A stretch of DNA of 53,552 bases from Pseudomonas sp. 30_B (lineage in GTDB: Bacteria > Pseudomonadota > Gammaproteobacteria > Pseudomonadales > Pseudomonadaceae). The DNA lies in the NCBI RefSeq assembly GCF_017491605.1, contig NZ_JAFGYY010000030.1:1-53552 (forward strand). The letters are read 5' to 3'. This document shows, one piece after another, positions 48,146-53,552 of this stretch. The position numbers and the translations under genes were made by a program. How positions within the stretch are numbered: the stretch's first letter is position 1; each line of letters opens with the position of its first letter. The notes beneath the pieces were generated by a model that saw only the letters and a program-made list of their open reading frames with translations, searched no databases and had not been told where the DNA came from.

Positions 48146-48682
48146 TTAGAAGTCCGCGTCCCAGTCCACCCGCATCTCGCCGGCTTCCAGGTCCACCGAT
48201 TGCACGCACTGATCCGTATACGGGAGCAGGCGTTCACGGTCGTCCAGGCTGCCTGCGCAGGGCTTGACTACCATCACATCGTTGGCGCCGGTCTCCAGCA
48301 TGTGGTCGAGAATCCCGAACAGTTGCCCGTTCTGGTCGATCACCTTGAGACCTTCCAACTGGCTCCAGTAGAACTCGCCATCGTCCAGCACCGGCAGCTC
48401 GCTGCGCGGGACCAGGATTTCGAACTCTGCGAAGGTGCGGGCGATCTCGCGATCATCCAGTCCCTTCAGCTTCGCGACCAGGACATTGCCCTGCACGCGA
48501 CCTTGAACCAGCTCAGCCTGTCGAACCTCGTTGCCACGCTTGAGCGTCCAGCGACGGTAGTCCAGCAGGTTGTCCAACGGATCGGTAAAGGAATACACCT
48601 TCACCTCACCACGAATGCCGTGCACCGATACGATCTTGCCGAGAACAATCATCTCCTCGGCGGGAGCAGGCTTCGTGTTCAT
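48146..48682 (-). CDS. rimM: Ribosome maturation factor RimM
   Basis: The 178-residue 30S maturation factor binds S19 and helps 16S 3'-domain assembly. The N-terminal RimM domain has IVLGKIVSVHGIRGEVKVYSFTD and VLVAKLKGLDDREIA; the C-terminal PRC-barrel has EFYWSQLEGLKVIDQNGQLFG, DVMVVKP and ERLLPYTDQCVQSVDLEAGEMRVDWD. It starts 5 bp after the rpsP stop, inside the four-gene operon. Nothing unusual. Confidence 0.97.
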   Translation of the reverse strand: MNTKPAPAEEMIVLGKIVSVHGIRGEVKVYSFTDPLDNLLDYRRWTLKRGNEVRQAELVQGRVQGNVLVAKLKGLDDREIARTFAEFEILVPRSELPVLDDGEFYWSQLEGLKVIDQNGQLFGILDHMLETGANDVMVVKPCAGSLDDRERLLPYTDQCVQSVDLEAGEMRVDWDADF

Positions 48683-48687
48683 CGATC

Positions 48688-48936
48688 TCAGGCAGCCTTG
48701 GCGGCGTCCTTGATCAGCTGAGCAACACGCTCAGACGGTTGAGCGCCTTGGCTCAGCCAGTAGTTCAGACGCTCCTGGTTGATCGAGACCTTGACCTCGG
48801 CACCAGTTGCAACGGGGTTGAAGAAACCGACGCGCTCAACAAAACGGCCGTCGCGAGCGTTGCGGCTGTTGGTCACGGTCAGGTGATAGAACGGGCGCTT
48901 CTTGGAGCCGCCACGAGCCAGACGAATGGTTACCAT
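48688..48936 (-). CDS. rpsP: 30S ribosomal protein S16
   Basis: The 82-residue S16 starts MVTIRLARGGSKKRPFYHLTVTNSRNARDGRFVERVGFFNP (48934-48936), the usual N terminus; a longer frame upstream is not coding. It is the first gene of the operon, with a good sigma-70 promoter at 49010-49038. It binds 16S rRNA early in assembly. Confidence 0.97.
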   Translation of the reverse strand: MVTIRLARGGSKKRPFYHLTVTNSRNARDGRFVERVGFFNPVATGAEVKVSINQERLNYWLSQGAQPSERVAQLIKDAAKAA

Positions 48937-49009
48937 GCGTACGTTGTTCCTATGGTTTGCTTGCAAAAAAGAAATGCAGCCCTCGGGCACATAGCCCGAA
49001 AGGCCGCAT

Positions 49010-49038
49010 ATTCTATGAGCTAAAGCCCCGCGCCGCAA
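49010..49038 (-). promoter_or_regulatory. Sigma-70 promoter of the rpsP operon
   Basis: On the minus strand TTGCGG (49033-49038) and TAGAAT (49010-49015) are 17 bp apart, about 70 bp upstream of the rpsP ATG. The leader contains a CGGGC-TATGT-GCCCG hairpin and a T-rich stretch (about 48966), possibly attenuator-like. Confidence 0.65.
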
Positions 49039-49051
49039 GCCGCAGCGCGTC

Positions 49052-49073
49052 CGGCCCGCCGGGTGGCGGGCCG
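49052..49073 (-). terminator. GC-rich hairpin after ffh
   Basis: CGGCCCGCC-GGGT-GGCGGGCCG lies 7 nt after the ffh stop on the minus strand. It has no T-run, so it may be only a partial terminator. Confidence 0.5.
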
Positions 49074-49080
49074 TCTGGGG

Positions 49081-50454
<1,374 letters not shown>

Positions 50455-50510
50455 GCGCGTTCCTAATCAGACCCGGTCGGGTCAGGGTTTGGCTTGTCAG
50501 CAAGCCGGCG

Positions 50511-50540
50511 ATTATAGCGAAGTGCGGCCAGCGCCAACAC
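50511..50540 (-). promoter_or_regulatory. Probable promoter of ffh
   Basis: A perfect TATAAT (complement of 50511-50516) lies 57 bp upstream of the ffh ATG. The -35 is not clear: TTGGCG is at 15 bp and TGTTGG at 17 bp spacing. Confidence 0.5.
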
Positions 50541-50674
50541 CGCCGATGATCCCTCCGTGACGGACCACACCCGCACCAGAAGCGAACTGTTCTCAGCGGC
50601 TTTCTAGACCCGGCCGTTCTGTGCCACACTCACGGCCTTTCGGGTCCCCCTTCCAAGGACTGTTCCAAGGACTT

Positions 50675-51475
50675 ATGCAACCTCTGCTGCCCAGCCTGAT
50701 CGCCGCCGTCCTTTATATCGGCACTACCGTCTACCAGGGCGTTAGCCTGGCCCGCCGCAACCCGCCGCAAAAGCCGCTACTCCTCCTGCTGGGCCTGGCC
50801 GCCCTGCTCTGCCAGGCGTACAGCCTGAGCCAGGAGCTGCTGACGCCCGGCGGTCTGGTGCTGGACTTCTTCAATGCCGCCAGCCTGATTTCCGCCGCGG
50901 TCACCGCACTGACGCTGCTGGCCTGCCTGCGCATCCCGGTGCACATCCTGCTGATCGTCCTCTATCCGCTCGGCGCCCTGACCACCCTGCTGGCGGCACT
51001 GGTGCCCCATGGCACCATCGAGCCGATCAACGAGCAGCCAGGCATCCTCGCGCACATCCTGCTGTCGATCCTCGCCTATGGCCTGCTGACTATCGCCGTA
51101 GTCCAGGCACTGCTGTTGCTGGTGCAGGATCACCAGCTCAAGCACAAGCATCCATCGGGTCTGATCCGCAACTTCCCGCCGCTGCAGACCATGGAAAGCC
51201 TGCTGTTCGGCTTTCTCTGGGGCGGCTGGTCGCTGCTCTCGCTGTCGCTGATCTCCGGCTGGCTGTTCGTCGACAACCTGTTCGCCCAGCACCTGGCGCA
51301 CAAGACCATCCTCTCCTGCTTTGCCTGGGTGGTGTTCGCCGTGCTGCTGTGGGGCCGCCACCAGCTCGGCTGGCGCGGGCACAAGGCGATCCGCTGGACC
51401 CTGGCGGGCTTCTGCCTGTTGATGCTGGCCTATTTCGGCAGCAAGCTGGTCAAGGAATTCATCCTGCACATCTGA
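50675..51475 (+). CDS. CcsA/YpjD-like cytochrome c assembly family membrane protein
   Basis: The 266-residue protein has eight predicted TM segments; the start MQPLLPSLIAAVLYIG is preceded by CCAAGGACTT. GFLWGGWSLLSLSLISGWLF is a version of the Trp-rich region of CcsA/CcmC-type haem-handling proteins, and His residues in AHILLSILAYGLL and LAHKTILSCFAWVVF may be haem ligands (inference). It belongs to the stand-alone YpjD-type group next to ffh in many Gammaproteobacteria; its role in cytochrome c biogenesis is assumed from the family. corC follows after 49 bp, probably co-transcribed. Confidence 0.9.
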   Translation: MQPLLPSLIAAVLYIGTTVYQGVSLARRNPPQKPLLLLLGLAALLCQAYSLSQELLTPGGLVLDFFNAASLISAAVTALTLLACLRIPVHILLIVLYPLGALTTLLAALVPHGTIEPINEQPGILAHILLSILAYGLLTIAVVQALLLLVQDHQLKHKHPSGLIRNFPPLQTMESLLFGFLWGGWSLLSLSLISGWLFVDNLFAQHLAHKTILSCFAWVVFAVLLWGRHQLGWRGHKAIRWTLAGFCLLMLAYFGSKLVKEFILHI

Positions 51476-51524
51476 CGCTGGCGGCGGTGCCGCACCGCCG
51501 CGAAACGCCGAAGGAACCCGACGC

Positions 51525-52820
51525 ATGGGCGACATCCATCCCGGCTACATGATCGGCCTGCTGGTCTTCCTGCTGCTGTGCTCCGCGTTCTTCTCCAGCG
51601 TCGAAACCGGCGTCCTCAGCCTCGACCGCTATCGCCTGCGCCACCTGTCCAAGCAGGGCAACCGCGGTGCCCGGCGCACCAGCTGGCTGCTGCTGCGCAC
51701 CGACCGGCTGCTGGGCACCATCCTGATCGGCAACAACTTCGTCAACATCATCGCCTCCTCCCTGGCCACCCTGCTGGCCCTGCGCCTGTGGGGCGACGCC
51801 GCCGTCGCGCCGACCACCATCGTCCTGACCCTGGTGCTGCTGATCTTCGGCGAGATCACCCCCAAGACCTACGCCACGCTGCGCCCCGAGAACGTCGCCT
51901 TCCCCGCCAGCCTGCCGCTGCTGTGGCTGCAGAAGCTGTTCAGCCCGCTGCTGTGGCTGATGACCGGGGTGAGCAACCTGCTCCTGCGGGCCTGCGGCCT
52001 CGACCCGACCCAGCGCATCAGCAAGCCGCTGAGCAGCGAGGAGCTGAAAAGCGTGGTCACCGAGTCCAGCGAGAAGCTCACCGCCAACCGGCAGAACATG
52101 CTGCTGAGCATCCTCGATCTGGAAAAGATCACCGTGAACGACCTGATGGTGCCGCGCAACGAAGTGCAGGGCATCGACCTGGACGACGAGCTGGAAACCA
52201 TCATCGGCCAGCTGCGCAACACCACCCACACCCGCCTGCCGGTATTCCGCAACGACATCAACCAGGTCGAGGGCGTGGTGCACATGCGCCAGATCGCCCG
52301 CCTGCTGACCCATAACCAGCTGACCAAGGAAAGCCTCAAGGCCGCGTGCCTGGAGCCCTACTTCGTGCCGGAGAGCACGCCGCTGTCGACCCAGCTGATC
52401 AACTTCCAGAAGCAGAAGCGCCGCATCGGCATCGTCGTCGACGAGTATGGCGAGGTGATCGGCATCATCACCCTGGAAGACATCCTCGAAGAGATCGTCG
52501 GCGAGTTCAGCAACCAGGACGCCCTGCGCAACCCCGATATCCACCCGCAGGCCGACGGCACCTATGTGATCGACGGCTCGGCCAACCTGCGCGACCTCAA
52601 CCGCGCCCTGGGCTGGCAACTCCCCAGCGACGGTCCCAAGACCCTCAACGGCCTGGTCACCGAAGCGCTGGAGCAGATTCCCGACTGCGCGGTGTGCCTG
52701 AAGATCGGCCGCTACCGCCTGGAAATCCTGCAGTCCGGCGAGAACCGCGTGAAAAGCGTACGCGTCTGGCAACCCGGCATCCCAACGCCGCCGCTGCCGC
52801 AGCGCGACGAGCTTGCCTGA
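51525..52820 (+). CDS. CNNM/CorC-family (HlyC/CorC) membrane protein with CBS pair
   Basis: The 431-residue protein has an N-terminal DUF21/CNNM transmembrane domain (about 1-180: MIGLLVFLLLCSAFFSSVETGVLSLDRYRLRHL; TILIGNNFVNIIASSLATLLAL; GEITPKTYA), two CBS domains (about 205-325: VNDLMVPRNEVQGIDLDD; HTRLPVFRNDINQVEGVVH; RRIGIVVDEYGEVIGIITLEDILEEIVGEF), and the C-terminal CorC_HlyC domain (from about 345). Members take part in Mg2+/Co2+ resistance or efflux; E. coli YfjD is similar. An internal segment, 52606-52668, is duplicated in inverted form at the end of the window. Confidence 0.93.
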   Translation: MGDIHPGYMIGLLVFLLLCSAFFSSVETGVLSLDRYRLRHLSKQGNRGARRTSWLLLRTDRLLGTILIGNNFVNIIASSLATLLALRLWGDAAVAPTTIVLTLVLLIFGEITPKTYATLRPENVAFPASLPLLWLQKLFSPLLWLMTGVSNLLLRACGLDPTQRISKPLSSEELKSVVTESSEKLTANRQNMLLSILDLEKITVNDLMVPRNEVQGIDLDDELETIIGQLRNTTHTRLPVFRNDINQVEGVVHMRQIARLLTHNQLTKESLKAACLEPYFVPESTPLSTQLINFQKQKRRIGIVVDEYGEVIGIITLEDILEEIVGEFSNQDALRNPDIHPQADGTYVIDGSANLRDLNRALGWQLPSDGPKTLNGLVTEALEQIPDCAVCLKIGRYRLEILQSGENRVKSVRVWQPGIPTPPLPQRDELA

Positions 52821-52843
52821 GCGGCCCCACCCGCCCCTATAAT
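52813..52843 (+). promoter_or_regulatory. Possible promoter for the terminal MFS gene
   Basis: A perfect TATAAT (52838-52843) has a weak TTGCCT (52813-52818) 19 bp upstream. The following ~260-bp leader up to 53104 is very GC-rich and shows no other feature. Confidence 0.4.
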
Positions 52844-53103
52844 CCGGACGGCTTACCCAGCCTCCCGCCAGCCACGGCTGCTATCCGCGCCGCCCCGCTG
52901 GCCAGTCACCGCACGCCCGCCGAGCCTCGACCCTGCGTCGTTGCCTTGCGAAGCAGCCGGCCTCGCCCCGACCCGCCGCGAGCCGCGCCTCCCCTGCCCC
53001 GACACCGGGCCGCGCTTCCCGCTCGCGCCATGGCGATGCCTCCAATGACGCCGGACACGACCGCAGAGTCGTCGCCGAGCAGGACTGCCAGGGACCGACC
53101 CGC

Positions 53104-53552
53104 ATGACCAGCACCACCCTCGACGCCGGACAGCCGGCCGCACAGACCAACTCCACCACCCGTGTTGCGGTGGCCAGCTTCATCGGCACCGCCATCGAGT
53201 TCTACGACTTCTACGTCTACGCCACCGCCGCCGCCCTGGTGATCGGCCCGGTGTTCTTCCCGCAGACGTCCGGCACCGCCCAGGCACTGAGCGCCTTCCT
53301 CACCTTCGGCATCGCCTTCCTCGCCCGCCCGCTGGGCTCGGCGCTGTTCGGCCACTTCGGCGACCGCATCGGACGCAAATCCACGCTGGTGGCCTCGCTG
53401 CTGCTGATGGGCGTCTCGACCACCCTGATCGGCCTGCTGCCGGGCTACGACAGCATCGGCGCCTGGGCACCGATCCTGCTCTGCGTGCTGCGCTTCGGTG
53501 ACCAGGCCGTTGAGGGTCTTGGGACCGTCGCTGGGGAGTTGCCAGCCCAGGG
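53104..53552 (+). CDS. MFS metabolite:H+ symporter, N-terminal part; last 63 bases chimeric
   Basis: From the ATG at 53104 the frame reads MTSTTLDAGQPAAQTN then VAVASFIGTAIEFYDFYVYATAAALVIGPVFFP, FLTFGIAFLARPLGSALFGHFGDRIGRK and LLPGYDSIGAWAPILLCVLRFG, the start of an MHS-type MFS transporter (from memory PA3749-like) through TM4. From about 53490 the sequence is the reverse complement of corC 52606-52668, and the encoded DQAVEGLGTVAGELPAQ replaces the expected QGLGLGGEWGG-type motif. Only 53104-53489 should be taken as genuine. The ATG has no strong Shine-Dalgarno. Confidence 0.85.
   Translation, partial: MTSTTLDAGQPAAQTNSTTRVAVASFIGTAIEFYDFYVYATAAALVIGPVFFPQTSGTAQALSAFLTFGIAFLARPLGSALFGHFGDRIGRKSTLVASLLLMGVSTTLIGLLPGYDSIGAWAPILLCVLRFGDQAVEGLGTVAGELPAQ
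53490..53552 (-). other. Inverted copy of corC segment 52606-52668 (fold-back junction)
   Basis: All 63 bases to the window end are the exact reverse complement of 52606-52668; 53489 does not match. The joining point lies in GCGCTTCGG, which is natural to both the MFS gene and the inverted corC sequence, so a 9-base microhomology is at the joint. It breaks the MFS gene. This is most likely an assembly or amplification artefact. Confidence 0.9.

Overview
The window is high-GC gammaproteobacterial chromosome that I read as Pseudomonas, not P. aeruginosa itself. It holds a complete Wsp surface-sensing operon except for a truncated wspF. From memory, the order wsp / MFS-GMC-LysR / ene-reductase / recJ-yaeQ / thrC-hom-dsbC-xerD / antiporter / rplS-trmD-rimM-rpsP / ffh / corC follows the PA3703-PA3749 backbone of P. 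aeruginosa. lasB, which I remember next to the ene-reductase in PAO1, is absent. REP-type palindromes are abundant, as in large environmental pseudomonads of the nitroreducens/citronellolis kind (inference).

Layout. 1-6.7 kb: wspA-B-C-D-E-(F) on the minus strand, with a 268-bp cloverleaf-like inverted-repeat element between wspE and wspF. 6.9-9.6 kb: a YqaA-type membrane protein, a chemoreceptor and a lipoprotein. 9.6-20.8 kb: an MFS/GMC pair with a divergent LysR, then small accessory genes (P-loop kinase-like, DUF4256, ecotin, two tandem DUF533 proteins) and a second LysR gene. 20.9-30.4 kb: a ydcSTUV-type polyamine ABC transporter bracketed by two paralogous gamma-aminobutyraldehyde-type dehydrogenases, followed by an NTF2-like secreted protein and a soluble receptor with an unusual domain order. 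30.5-38.6 kb: ene-reductase, recJ, yaeQ, a membrane diguanylate cyclase, a CaiB-type CoA transferase and a 0.9-kb repeat island. 38.8-53.5 kb: housekeeping genes for threonine synthesis, disulfide isomerisation, Xer recombination, 30S/50S proteins with tRNA and rRNA maturation, SRP, and CorC.

How parts work together. The Wsp complex drives c-di-GMP synthesis through WspR, which lies outside the window. A second diguanylate cyclase is encoded at 34.8-36.0 kb. At 45.6 kb a small protein carries what reads as a complete MshEN c-di-GMP-binding motif pair placed before a signal/TM segment, so it may be an unrecognised c-di-GMP effector. The 21-30 kb block reads as uptake of putrescine-like amines plus oxidation of the derived aldehydes, under a LysR regulator with a well-placed candidate box.

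Non-coding highlights. Three copies of a ~205-bp repeat keep the same five-hairpin architecture while stem sequences change in a compensatory way. Two long hairpins share TTCA/TGAA-capped tips. A 30-bp palindrome lies upstream of the ene-reductase gene. The last 63 bases are an exact inverted copy of 52606-52668 inside corC and look like a fold-back assembly or amplification chimera, so the right edge should not be read as native sequence.
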